Of a DNA stretch of 64,000 nucleotides, positions 43,201 through 54,001 are shown one piece after another (within the stretch, counting starts at the first letter, position 1; every line of letters starts with the position of its first letter). A model generated the notes under the pieces. It ran no database searches, was not told where the DNA came from, and saw only the letters and a list, made by a program, of their open reading frames with translations. This DNA is from Aspidapion aeneum. Its lineage: Eukaryota > Arthropoda > Insecta > Coleoptera > Brentidae. The position numbers and the translations under genes are program-made. The stretch is taken from assembly GCA_963576565.1 (NCBI GenBank), contig OY755042.1, positions 102,418,185 to 102,482,184 on the forward strand, given 5' to 3'.

Positions 43201-46200
43201 CAACAAGGTGGAAGATCGTGGCCCGTCCATTTTGATAGCCCTGATATTATATCCAAATATGTCAACATACATACTAGTTAGTTCCGTAGCTAGGTCTTTT
43301 TTTGTATAGGCAAACAATAAATTTGGCGCCCCCTTACCTAAACCCTTACTCCACGAAAATTAAAAATAATAATACTTTGCGAAAAAAACGGCTAAAATAA
43401 AAAAACACTGAAAAATTTAAAAAAATTGCGTTGTTGGCGAAAACTAAAAAAAAAATCAACACAAAAACAGTTTGTATAAAATGTGCCGCAGGCGAATATT
43501 TTAAAAAAATTAAGTATCTGAACAAAAATGGCACCGCAGTAGAAAACTTGTAGATTTAACGAAAAAAGGGGCGCCGCAGATGAAAATTTTAGAAACATTG
43601 TCTTTTTTGAGAAAAATGGCGCCAAAAAAAATTTGTTGGTAAGAACCAAGAAAAAATTTTTGGGGCTAATTTATTTTTGATTCTTCATTTAGGCGCCCCC
43701 TGGCGTTTGGCGCCCTAGGTAGGTGTTACGGGACTGTTTTATCTAATATTAGAAAATTATTGAAATACAGCCAGGCTACAATTGTGCCAGGCACTATTTT
43801 GACACATTCACATTGAAAACTGACAGTTAATCCTGGGGGCCCTGATGGTTCAGTGGACGCGCGTCCGCTTTTCGATCAGAGGGTAATGGGTTCGATCCCC
43901 ATGCCTGCCCACTACAAACTCGAACCTATTTTCCGTTTGTGAATACAGATTCACCGGAGGTAGGGGTAACGCCTGTCTTGGGCGCAGTTTGGGCACCAAC
44001 GAAGTAGGCAAATTTGATGAAAAAATACAAGGCCGTGGTTCGGAAGTCACGTTAAGCGGATGGTCTCGTGTTAAGAGCCACGGCGCCGGCGGGGATCATT
44101 TCCTCTCGTTTTCAAATTTGCCATCATTTCTCCAGTGGCATGAAAACACCACGCTTGCCAGGCGTGTTGGTGACTTTTTATTCAGACACCCATTCTGGGA
44201 CAAACTCCGGGCCAGAGAGTACCTGAAATCTACGATTTACCGACATTTCCCCTGATAGACATATTATAAGTTCTACCTGTACCCTTATTTTAGATAAAGT
44301 TTCAAAACAAATGTAAATTTAAGGATAAAATATGGCACTATTTCAACTTTCAATTAGTCCTAAGTACACGTCAGTGGTTAAAGTTTACTTGTTTAAAAAC
44401 TATTGATAAATCCCAAACAGAAATCAATGAAACAGACTGCAAGCACCCGTTTTTTATTTTAAGCAGTATACATACGAGGGTGGATCAAATATAAACAAGC
44501 ATTTGTTTATAAACTAGTTATTTACACACTTTTCTACACATCCCCTTCTCTGTTAATACACTTTTCCCAACGGTTTGACAGTTTCTTAATCCCGTTTTCA
44601 TAAAAGGAAGCTGGGCGGGTATCTAACCAGTTGAGCACGAATGCCTCCACCACTTCATTGGTCTGAAATTGCTCGCCTCCCAGTGAATCTTTGAGTGGGC
44701 CAAACATATGAAAATCGCAAGTTGACAAATCTGGACTGTGTGAGGGATTCCAGCACAGTCCAGTGCATTTCATTGATTTTGGCCTGTGTTAAAGCTGCCG
44801 TATGAGGTCTAGCGTTGTCATGCAGGAGCAACACGTCTTGAATGGGGTGTGGTCTTCTCTTTTGACGATAATCAAGCTTTACCTGGTCGAGTAAGTTGCA
44901 GTAGTAAGCCGCGTTTTTTGTTATTCGCTCGTGCAAAACATCGACTAACAAAACTCCTGTCCAGTCCCAGAAAACGGTCGCTAAAACTTTGCCTGCAGAA
45001 ATGATGGTACGCAGACGACGTGGCTGACTCATGTTGTCGACACGCTCACGGCCGTCGTTAATTTTTTTGCACCAAGTTTTTACAGGTACCCACGAAAGCG
45101 TCTTATTTCCGAACTGTGCTCGCCATCTGCATCGAATTTCAGCAGGTTTTACGTTTTCGCGTGTAAGAAATATAATGATTATTCTTTTCGTTCATTGCGA
45201 TTGCTCCTGGCACTACCAGCCGCCTACATGCTGCTGAATATCCCTACTCCAAAATTATAACGGCCACGTTCATCTTGAATGAATTTTCCGTTAGTAAGTT
45301 TAAAAGGGAATGAGACAATTCGCCGCAGTCGATTCGCCGCGGCCGATTCGCCGCGGGCCGATTCGCCGCAAGGACAATTCGCCGCAAGGACAATTCGCCG
45401 CCGGCCGATTCGCCGCGGGGACAATTCGCCGCGAGATTTTTTGTTTTATGATATTATCATTTATTATTTAGCTTGACTTCATAAAATATATTTTTTATTT
45501 GTCTGATCATAACTTTTTTCAAACTTTTCCAACTAGATATTTGGTGGTTAGTATTCAATTAAATTTTTTTTTTTTGAAAAATAAATAAAATGGCGGATCC
45601 AAAATGGCGGATTTTTCCATTTCAAAACCGATTTGCATCAAACTCGGAACTTTGCGATCTTTAAGGTCGCTGATTATTATTTCTAACTTAAACTAGAAAA
45701 AATCAAAATGGCGGATCCAAAATGGCCGATTTTTCCATTTATGAACGGATTTGCATCAAACTCGGAGCAATGTATTTTCTTTATTTTTTTAGTACAAAAC
45801 TTTTTAAAACTTTTTTTACAAAAAAATCTTTACTTTTATAGAAAATATTTTATAAATTTTTTTAGTACAAAAAAACTGTACTTTTATTATAAATATTGTA
45901 AGGTCATTATGTCACTCACTCAGCTACCTAAAACACCCTAGAGTTTTGAATTTGAAGCATATTGGTTCATAAATGAAAAAGTCCGCCATTTTTGATCCGC
46001 CATTTTGATTTTTTTTAGTTAAAAATAATAATCAGCGACCTAAAAGATCGCAAACTTCCGAGTTTCATGCATATCAGTTCATAAATGGAAAAATCCGCCA
46101 CTTTGGATCCGCCATTTTGAGTTTTTTTAAGTTAAAGTTAGAAATCATAATCAACGACCTGAAACACCCCAAAGTTCCGAATTTGATGCATATTGGTTCA

Positions 46201-49200
46201 TAAATGGGAAGTCCGCCATTGTTGATCCGCCATTTTGATTTTTTTGGTGTAAGTTAAAAATAATAATCAGCGACCTCAAGGATCCCAGTTTGTTGCAAAT
46301 CGGTTTATAAATGGGAAAAGTCCGCCATTTTAGATCCGCCATTTTGTTTTTTTTTTAATTTAAGTGAAAAATATTAATCAGCGACCTAAAGGATCGCATA
46401 GTTCCGAATTTGATGCATATTGGTTCATACATGGGAAAAGCCGCCATTTTGGATCCGCCATTTTGATTTTTTTTAATTTTAGTAAAAACTAATAATCAGC
46501 GACCTGAAAGATCGGAAACTTCCGAGTTTGATGCATATTAGTTCATAAATGGGAAAATCCACCATTTTCGATCCGCCATTTTATTTACTTTTCAAAAAAA
46601 AAATAAAAATTTTAATTGAATACTAACCACCAAATACCTAGTTGGAAAAGTTTGAAAAAAGTTATGATCAGACAAATAAAAAATTTATTATATGAAGTCA
46701 GGCTAAATAAAAAATGATAATATCATTAAACAAAAAATCTTGCGGCGAATTGTCTCCGCGGCGAATCGACCGGCGGCGAATTGTCCCTGCGGCGAATCGG
46801 CCCGCGGCGAATCGGCCGCGGCGAATTGTCCCCTACCCAGTTTAAAAGGCTTGTTTATATTTGATCCACCCTCGTATATTATATCGGGTTGAAATTTAAG
46901 TTTATGGTAGTATTATGAGGTCCAATAAGAGGACTGTTTATTTCGGTTTGCATGTTTATAAAATAAATAAAATAAAACTTGATAAAAACCAGCTAACAAT
47001 ATATTTTTTGTCGTTTTACGTTAAATTTAATATACTTTTGAACTGAATATCTTTATTAGCTTTGCTAAATATAACATTTAAAAAGTAAGTAAGACTTTTT
47101 TGCTGCCCTTCGGCACCAGAGGTTTGATGATTTTTTACGGCAAATGGGTGCTTGGCTGCGTGGAGACTGTGAAAAAACTTTTGCATTCTTCGCTCTGTCG
47201 AAGGGATCATTTTAGAGGACTAGAAGCACGGATCTTTGTTAGGTGATCCGTGCTAGAAGTAGCGCCTGATCTTCGTGAACTTGACTTTTGGCTAGAGACC
47301 CTGTATGTATGACATATTTTTACTAAAGAGAGACGCGACAAGTCCATCAAAGTCACTGAAATTAACATTTTTTTGTAATGTTATTTTCTTGCCAAATTCA
47401 TTGGCGTTTCACTAAAATAATTTAAATAGTCAGCGGTGAGTGACATCAATCATCATGCAACATATAAACAAACATGTTTGTCGGTCACCCCCTGTATAGG
47501 TTTTGTTATAAAACGTTTACTTTTATTTTCCAACACGTATGAATTAACAAGGACAGAAGGTGCGTCTCTCTGAACATCGCTAGAGTGTATAGTCCAACCA
47601 AGGCCAACACAAAAATAGAGGCCACGACCCTGAAAAAATCAGCTGTTCTCCCGGGGCTGAATTTTACATTGGGTCTTATGGGAGGTCACACGTTTTTTTA
47701 TGATATTTTCAAAATGGCACTACAGATTTCCGCAAAATTTCAGTGAAATATTCTCAGACACCATCCCGATATTCCACCAAAGGTTTGTAAGGAAGCAACA
47801 TGATTAAAAGGTTAAAATCTTCAAGATTTAGCATTCCTTATTTTGAATTCAAATTACCCGCCATGTACCACATGCCAACTGTTATATTTGACATGTATTT
47901 GACTTTGTCATATGTGATTGTCACATTCGCTTCTGCTTTAAACTTAATTTTTGTGTGAGCTAATGAAGCGGCTATGAAAAATTAGGGCTTACTATACATT
48001 TTAAAAAAATTGTTCTGCCAGAATAAAGTAAAAACAATCTCAAAAACGGCTTTATTTAGCAAAAAATCAAATATACATGAACCGTCATTTCAACTTCAAA
48101 ATTTTAAAGACAATCAGCTGTGTCGTAACGTGACCATCAAAAAAAAATCAGCCCCGGATGTGACGTCAACAAAGTGGAGGATCGTGGCCCGTCCATTTTG
48201 ATAGCCCTGGTCCAACTTATACCCATTTGTAATGACGTCATTTTTGTTTATCTTTGTTTAGTATATTATAAACAGCGGTGACAATAAACTTTTTAAAAAA
48301 AGTAGTGTCTATGATTCAAATAGGTAGGTCATTGGTTCTGTGAAGTATCCGTCACTGTCAATCAAAAAACATTGATTGGCAAAAATATCTACGCCATACG
48401 TTTTTTTCTCAACTGGTGACGTCATTACAAATGCGTATATGTTAGACTATAGAGGACCGATTATTTCATCCGTTGATTTTGACTTAAGTAAATTTGACTT
48501 ACTGAAGAGTTTGTCGCGTCTCTTTATCTTTAAAATATGTCATACATACAGGGTCTCTACTTTCGGCCTGCCAGGCCATCCTTGTTTCTTTTCAAGTAAA
48601 TGTTCTTTTATTCATCTTTTATTTATAGAATAAACTGCTGTTCAACTTACGTTAAAATCTTGGCTACCACTGGAAAAGAACAACCATTTTTCAATTTAGT
48701 GACAATTTTTTTAGCTCTTTGGTCGTATGTAAAGCCATTTTAGAATTAAAATACTAAGTTTATGTATTTATTATTCGGTAACTGATGACAATTTTATTAT
48801 TTTTTTACTTGGCATTGACAGCTTTGATATTGTTAAAATACAAAGGTTTTGATAAAACTGACATGGTGGCTTAGCATACACTGCTCAAATTTTGGGAAAA
48901 GTAGTTTAAAGAGTCGTATCAGTTTTTTTTTTAATCATCTGTACTTAACTTGTTGTCGTTTTTAATTTTAGAGAATCAAGTATCCGGAATAAACTACAAT
49001 CTGTATGAATGGGAGCACATTTCACCATTTTACTCAATTTCCAACCTACATTATGCAAGCCATATTGTGGTTGACAACACGTTTGGCCACCCAAATTTTA
49101 AAAGATTCATAGGATCCAACTATTCGTTCGATGCGGTTATAATAGAACAATTTTATAGTGAAGGACTTAAATATTTGGCTTACCATTTTAAGGCGCCCTT

Positions 49201-52200
49201 AATTTTATTAAGTTCAGTTGAAGCTACAAAGTGGGTGAATATACCACTTGGAAATCCTGAGCCGCCAAGTTACGTTCCTGATTTATTTACCAAATTTACA
49301 TCTCAAATGACGTTTGTTGAACGTGCTCAAAATCTCGTTTATTGGATACACTCGGTACTTATTTTACACCGCTTGTACCGATCTCAAGATGCATTGGTTA
49401 AAAAATATTTCTCAGAGAGTCCAGACCTGACCAGTATAGCATATAATGTATCTTTTGTACTCCTAAATGCCCATGAAAGCGTAAACCAGCCGGTTTGTTA
49501 TGTACCCAATATGATAAACATAGGCGGATACCACGTGGATGGTTCACACAAAAACTTACCCCATGATCTTAAAGAATTTATGGATAAAGCAACTGAAGGT
49601 GTAATTTACTTTAGTTTAGGTACAAACTTGGTACCATCGAAAATGCCTAATGCAACTTTAGAAGCAATGCTAAAAGTTTTCGGCAAGAGAAAAGAAAAAG
49701 TTCTTTGGAAGTACGATAAACAGGATATTCCGAGTCAGCCTGCAAATGTGTTTGTTTCTAATTGGTTCTCCCAAAAAGAAGTATTAGGTAAGATTATCCT
49801 CAATTTTTAATTATATTAGCTTTTATTAACGTTAAACATCTAGTCATTCTATGTAGTGTACTAGGTTACTTGGACATAACCAATAGACAAGCCAAACTAG
49901 GTATAGCCAAAACAAAACAGTAACTAAATTAATAATTATGAAGGTCATTTCAGAGAGCCTAGTCAAATATCACATTACCAGAACTGTAGTAAAATTTAGC
50001 GAAACTAGCAGATATGATGGGTTTGGTTAGAAACCTGCAGCTTCACAAGTCAATTTGGGAAAAAGTGGAATGTTAAGGACATATATTTACTTGGACACTT
50101 TGGAGCGCATTAAACATACATGCAAAATGACTACTGCCGTTGCAGTAACGTTGCAGACACCTAAGAGCATTACATCTGGTGGGTTAATGGCCTACATTTG
50201 AGAGGATGAGATGTTACGTTCTTCTATTCTTTTAAGATTTACAACGCTTGAATCAGTCCTATAAATAGGGTTGAGGCAAGGATACAATATATCCTTGGTT
50301 GAAATCATTTTCGTAAAAAATATTTTTACGGAGCCTAATTCTTGATGCTCGCTTGCAAATACAAAGATAAGTCCTGTTAAACAATACTTAAAGGTATCAT
50401 AACTCATAAAACTGATTTGCAACGAATTTTTTTATCTAGCTCATCCAAACGTGAAACTCTTTATAACCCATTGTGGACAATCTAGTCTAATAGAGGCTGT
50501 TTACTATGGTCTGCCTATTCTGGGTCTTCCAGTATTTGGTGATCAAAAATTGAATGCAGCACGTGCCACTTTTATGGGTATTGGTAAAACTATTCCTTTT
50601 TCCAACGTCAATGAGAGGAATTTGGAGAAAACGCTAGAAGAAGTCTTGCACAATGTTTCGTAAGTATATATTACCAAATTATAATTTTAGTCCTATTCTG
50701 CCTTCAACAAAGATATATAAATTCACAATTTTGGCTAAAATAGATATCTGGAAACAGTTGGAGAGTTTACTGAATAAATTTCATCAAATCCAATGTTTAT
50801 TTCTTAAATTAAAGCAATTTTGAACTAAACCAAATGTTAAAAGGGTATTTTGCAGGAAACTACGCTCGGGATGTAATAAATTTATTTATTCCTAAGTATA
50901 AGGACCGTGATATTTCCATATACGTAATATTTTATGTATATGGATATTTCTTGCAAAACCAAAGTCTCACTTATACTTTTACACAGGTTGCCTACAGAAT
51001 TTGACCAGTCATGTGTATTTAACTTGACGACTGTAGCTGTTACATAAAACAAATGGTTTAAGGCAACCAGTGACGTAGATTTTTTAATCAGGATTACAGT
51101 TGGCCAGTCAGGTTCAATGACCTTTCAAATTCTGTAAATAAACTGTTCAGAAGTACAAAGACCTTGTTGCAAAACTACCATTTTAAATATATAATTGACC
51201 ATTTTGACAAATGCAGAAAATGTAGCGACAATGAAGAGGTGGTTGAGAGTCCAAGACCCATGTCGGAAAAAAGGCAACAGCGCGTAACTGCCGTTTGTAT
51301 TGCGGCCGAACTACTTCCTTCTTGTTCAAGTTTAGTCATTGCTAAAGAGATACGTCATAATTTTCCTCCCAAAGCCATTCGAATCATTTTAAAAAAACAC
51401 GGATACAAAGCCTACAAATTAAAAAAATCTTAGGAACCGGTTTCTGAGGACAACATTTTAAGAATGGAATTTGGTGCAATAGTGATGGATCGTGCAAATC
51501 AGGATGAAAATTTTGTCAGTAATATTTTATTTACTGACGAAAGTACTTTCTCCCTACAGAATGCGCACAATCAAACAAAGAAGGGAAGTTGTTTCTATTT
51601 TTATCTAAGCACCTGCTAAATTAGTGTTTTTTTCTAAGCAGAATCTTTGTTGTCACTATAGCTTTTACTCTAATGGTATACGAGTCATGAGCCCGCTATA
51701 TCGGTTATGTCGCTAGAATACCTATCAGCAGTCTAACGGATTTTCGCGTCCGTCCCAGCAACCATCTAAAGTTCTTGTTCTGATCTGTCTACAAATTTTC
51801 TGGCCTGTCTACAACCTGCTAATTCCTAGGAGGGGGAAGTTTTTTTTCCATCCATTTTTTTCCACCAGCGGATCTGCTAGGCCAACAGTTGGTTGACTGC
51901 TCAAATATGTCATGAATCTGACATTATTTCTAATTGCATCAGTTGAAAATCAAAACCCGGTGGCATCACGCTCACTAGTGACAAGAAAGGAAAGGAACAA
52001 CTTTTTTCAATTTTTCACCATTGTTTTTCACCTTCAGCTTTTCGAAGAAAAACATGTCTAACGAAGAAATAATTCTGATAGCCCTCGAGGTACCTAATAT
52101 AAAAATGAGATTCTGCCTGAATTCTTTAAGTCTTATTGGCCAACTTTCAAAGATTTTTCATTATTTGGGTTTTTTTCATTATCATCTACTTCGGCAATAT

Positions 52201-53052
52201 CACCCTCAAAAAGTTCAACATTGTCAAGAATTTCGTCTAATAAGTTCATTCCCTGTTGTTCTTCTTCAATAAATTCAAATTCATATTGACGAATGACAAG
52301 AGGATGTAAGACGCAAGCCGCTACAATATACTCATTATATTCTTTATTATAGATGTGAAGGTTCCCCGTCTGAATCCTCAGATAAGGAACTACTAACTTC
52401 CAATAGCTTTAAAGCAATATTGGCCACAGCCATATTTATTGCATAGATGATGTTTTTTTAACTCGACTCTCAGGGAAAAAAATGTGAGGTTATTTAATCC
52501 ATCAAAACCTTCCACCGACACTCAGACCCGGTTGCAGTAGATGACATCATTTGATGGCATCGCAAATCCATCAGAAAAATATAGTAACTTGATTGATGGA
52601 TGGTGGATTTCACCGGAAAAACTTAAGAACTTGATTGATGGCATCGGAAATCCATCTTAAAAATTTAAGAACCTGATTGTTGCCACCGGTTGCTGTTTGG
52701 TGGAAAAAAAACTTCCCCGAGTTTGGTTATAATAGTAATTATTTATTTTAGTTCGATTTTACTTGATTGTTTTACATTTTTTAGATACAAAAGAAATGCA
52801 GTATACCGATCAAAGATTATGCATGACCGGCCAGTAAAGCCAATGGACACAGCCATCTATTGGATAAAATACGTAATCAGGCATAGAGGAGCACAACATT
52901 TAAGAGTGGCAGCTCTTAACCTTTCATGGTACCAATATCATATGCTGGACGTAATAGGTTCCATAATATTTTTAATAATCTTTAGTTATCTGTTAGTCAA
53001 GAAAATTATATTGTTATGTATAAAAAAGGAAATAAAAGTAAAGTTAAGTTAA
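39994..53052 (+). CDS. UGT-B: UDP-glycosyltransferase, spliced gene of four exons, 515 aa
   Basis: Exons 39994..40237, 48972..49787, 50440..50659 and 52785..53052 join with GT-AG sites and phases 1, 1 and 2 into 1548 nt, 515 codons plus stop. The enzyme should conjugate lipophilic acceptors with sugar from UDP-sugar in the ER lumen. Features in order are: a signal peptide (1..22, ending in FSQ); PSTSHYLLGRSLAKGL with the catalytic-type His at 35; FDAVIIEQF; GNPEPPSYVPDL; the signature NWFSQKEVLG to HCGQSS and VFGDQ; then a membrane anchor (SIIFLIIFSYLL) and a short basic tail KKEIKVK, typical for ER retention. It is a tandem paralogue of UGT-A with the same intron positions. The 8.7-kb first intron is full of transposons. 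Confidence 0.94.
40238..40774. other. UGT-B intron 1, first part
   Basis: Nothing recognised. AT-rich intron sequence without gene-like open frames. Confidence 0.5.
40775..41054. mobile_element. TA-flanked MITE, 280 bp, about 55-bp inverted repeats
   Basis: TAGGGACCTATTGCAATAAA and its inverse GCAATAGGTCCCTA bound it. The arms continue through GCCAGGCACAAATTGTGC and 'cactatattgacagttt'. The target is probably TA. A related arm lies at about 43765..43830. Confidence 0.85.
41055..42600. other. UGT-B intron 1, middle part
   Basis: No gene supported. It includes 'gcgcgcagcggcgtagcatgg' (transposon-end-like, 42040) and an AT-rich palindrome at about 42506..42536 (catatttggatatattatat and its continuation). 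The rest is unassigned. Confidence 0.5.
42632..43243. mobile_element. MITE copy 1 (CAAGGCC...GCCCTG), 7-bp duplication
   Basis: 612 bp, starting CAAGGCCAACACAAAAATAG and ending GATAGCCCTG. The ends are imperfect inverted repeats that share GGCC ACGA. ATATTAT is duplicated at 42625..42631 and 43244..43250. It is nearly identical to 47599..48209. The target site is the exact centre of an AT-rich palindrome (42605..42631 with 43251..43270). Confidence 0.9.
43834..44258 (+). mobile_element. tRNA-derived SINE
   Basis: A tRNA-like head has an A-box-like 'tggttcagtggacgc' and a B-box 'gggttcgatcccc' in a perfect T-stem (atggg/cccat). An unrelated body of about 340 bp follows. The acceptor stem does not pair well, so this is not a functional tRNA. 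The body contains 'ggcatgaaaacaccacg' and 'gacaaactccgggccagaga'. No clear poly-A or target duplication is visible. Confidence 0.55.
44534..45290 (-). pseudogene. mariner-like transposase, dead copy 2
   Basis: The - strand gives QPRRLRTIISAGKVLATVFW, then HDNARPHTAALTQAKINEMH. After one frameshift near 44770 come SPDLSTCDFHMFGPLKDSLG and SNRWEKCI. The N-terminal helix-turn-helix lies upstream in broken frames. The join QPRRLRT-IISAGKV skips the region with the first catalytic Asp, exactly as in the copy at 8440..9352. Inactive. Confidence 0.88.
45306..46838. mobile_element. Foldback element 1: AATTCGCCGC arrays and inverted satellite units
   Basis: The first 120 bp and last 110 bp are arrays of (A)ATTCGCCGC and GATTCGCCGC decamers in inverted orientation. 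Inside these are inverted blocks ('cttttccaactag', 'ggtggttagtattcaatt'). The core holds tandem units of about 110-120 bp with 'aaaatggcggatccaaaatg', direct in the left half and inverted in the right half. AGTTTAAAA is repeated at 45297..45305 and 46839..46847. The mariner at 8440 shows the single, uninterrupted site, confirming the insertion. No coding capacity. Confidence 0.92.
47226..47253. other. Perfect 9-bp-stem hairpin
   Basis: GCACGGATC, ten loop bases, GATCCGTGC. A similar hairpin lies at 63267..63289. Each stands beside transposon debris. Confidence 0.6.
47294..48559. mobile_element. TIR element with 28-bp perfect ends (TAGAGACCCTGT)
   Basis: TAGAGACCCTGTATGTATGA at 47294 and the inverse ending at 48559 agree over 28 bp. 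The flanks CTTTTGGC and CTTTCGGC are a likely 8-bp duplication with one change, suggesting hAT. MITE copy 2 is nested inside. No transposase. Confidence 0.82.
47599..48209. mobile_element. MITE copy 2 (CAAGGCC...GCCCTG), 7-bp duplication
   Basis: 611 bp, about 95% or more identical by eye to 42632..43243. GTCCAAC is duplicated exactly at 47592..47598 and 48210..48216. The rebuilt site has short inverted arms (GTATA/TATAC) around the duplication. Confidence 0.92.
48972..49787 (+). CDS. UGT-B exon 2
   Basis: The acceptor taattttag|AG gives G+AG (Glu), then NQVSGINYNLYEWEH. The exon includes FDAVIIEQF, HFKAPLILLSS, GNPEPPSYV, GVIYFSLGT and NWFSQKEVLG, and ends G|GTAAGA. 816 nt, open throughout. 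Confidence 0.94.
50440..50659 (+). CDS. UGT-B exon 3
   Basis: The acceptor ttatctag|CT gives Ala, then HPNVKLFITHCGQSSLIEA and GLPILGLPVFGDQKLNAARA. It ends TC|GTAAGT, phase 2. 220 nt, as in UGT-A. It also shows HCG instead of HGG. Confidence 0.94.
51164..51590 (+). pseudogene. Tc1/mariner-superfamily transposase fragment
   Basis: The open frame from 51164 carries a helix-turn-helix-like stretch (RVTAVCIAAELL...) and KAIRIILKKHGYKAYKLKK. After a TAG stop come MDRANQDENFVSNILFTDES and TFSLQNAHNQ, the first-Asp block of IS630/Tc1/mariner transposases. The rest of the catalytic domain is missing. It lies in UGT-B intron 3. Confidence 0.7.
52107..52345 (-). pseudogene. Possible PIF/Harbinger transposase C-terminal fragment
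   Basis: The - strand reads YNKEYNEYIVAACVLHPLVI and then an acidic tail (EEEQQGMNLLDEILDNVELF) to a stop. The AACVLH block resembles the end of Harbinger nucleases (usually CVLHN). Only about 75 residues remain. Repeated 'aacttgattgatgg' blocks and 'ccggttgc' motifs at 52545..52692 may be part of the same element. Tentative. Confidence 0.4.
52785..53052 (+). CDS. UGT-B exon 4
   Basis: The acceptor tttttag|A completes Ser. The exon encodes YKRNAVYRSKIMHDRPVKPM, YWIKYVIRHRGAQHL, the anchor MLDVIGSIIFLIIFSYLLV and a basic tail ending IKVKLS, with TAA at 53050..53052. Confidence 0.93.
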
Positions 53053-53120
53053 CATATTTGAAAATAATAATTTAATCATTACATTCAGTGATCAAAGATA
53101 ATGATTTTGGCTGAAATAAT

Positions 53121-53400
53121 CATCTTCCTCTGTGTGTGGAATACACACCTCAGTTTTTAACAAAATAGCAGATGCTTACCGCTTTTATGGGCTAAGCTGC
53201 AAGAAGAACATTTCCAGACACAGGAAGATAACTGATATGATTGATCAAATTTCAGCAAAAAACTAATAATAATAATCTTCCTCTATGTGTGGAATACACA
53301 CCTAAAATTTTAACAAAATAGCAGATGCTTACGGCTTTCAAGGGCTAAGCTGCAAGAAAAATGTTTCCAGATACAGGGAGATAAGTGATATCATCAAAAA
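53121..53400 (+). repeat. Two direct repeats of about 150 bp
   Basis: 'atcttcctctgtgtgtggaa' (53123) and 'atcttcctctatgtgtggaa' (53275) head two similar units that share 'aacaaaatagcagatgctta' and 'gctaagctgcaagaa'. Each starts with a small hairpin (gtgtggaatacacac). Confidence 0.8.
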
Positions 53401-53439
53401 GCTCGAATCACCCATGCAGAGGTTTCGATATCGCAAGTG

Positions 53440-53995
53440 AAGCTCGAAGATTGTCATTTAGCAATATTTGCCGATAATACTGGTTTATTGACTGTAGTAA
53501 AATGTATTAAAGAATTAATAGAAAAACTTTGGGATGCAGTCAGCCAAATTCAAAAATTGGACTACAAAATGGCGTATAAAATTAATTTAAACCAAATCAA
53601 TTCATGTTGATTTTACAAGAAAATATATAAATCACATACAAATCACAATTCACAACATTCCCAGATCATATTTAACTCAGATAAAATATCTCGGTATGAT
53701 ACTTGATGCCAAATTGAGCTGCAAAGCACATGTTAAGAAAAAAAGGAGAACTTAAGATAAGGTATAGAAAAATGAACTGCATAACAAATAAATGCTTTAT
53801 AGACAAATACTGAAACTAGTATGGACATATGATATTTATTTATGGGGTTATATTGAAGGGAGATAAATTCTAGTTTTACAGATATTCCAAGATAAAGTAT
53901 TAAAAAATATTGTGAATGCACCTTGAAACGTGTGACCTTTATCGGGACGTAAAAATCGAAACTGTATCAGAGACTATAAAAACTATGCAAAAATC
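53440..53995 (+). pseudogene. jockey-like LINE reverse transcriptase, decayed 3' part
   Basis: Broken + strand frames give CHLAIFADNTGLL (FADD in living elements), then YLGMILDAKLSCKAHVKKK-like, LKLVWTYDIYLWGYI and VLKNIVNAP. These are the order and content of the jockey/CR1 RT end. Many stops are present. It is cut off at 54002 by a TIR element. Confidence 0.7.
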
Positions 53996-54001
53996 CATGA
54001 A

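Larger units (their letters stand above)
44475..46874 (-). mobile_element. mariner-like element split by a foldback insertion
   Basis: CGAGGGTGGATCAAATATAA at 44475 and its inverse ending CCACCCTCG at 46874 are the termini, each with TA outside (44473..44474, 46875..46876). Removing the insert at 45306..46838 leaves a mariner of about 0.87 kb carrying a dead, internally deleted transposase. Confidence 0.9.

Noticed and set aside
43834..43911. Functional tRNA gene
   Set aside because: The T arm is good, but the acceptor stem does not pair and the head is fused to a repetitive body, so a SINE fits better.
45310..45430. CRISPR-like array of short repeats (ATTCGCCGC)
   Set aside because: The spacers are only a few bases, the host is an animal, and an inverted partner array closes a foldback element.
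48376..48633. Third UGT or other small gene in UGT-B intron 1
   Set aside because: The frame overlaps the terminus of the TIR element at 48559, and I see no UGT motif outside the eight exons described.
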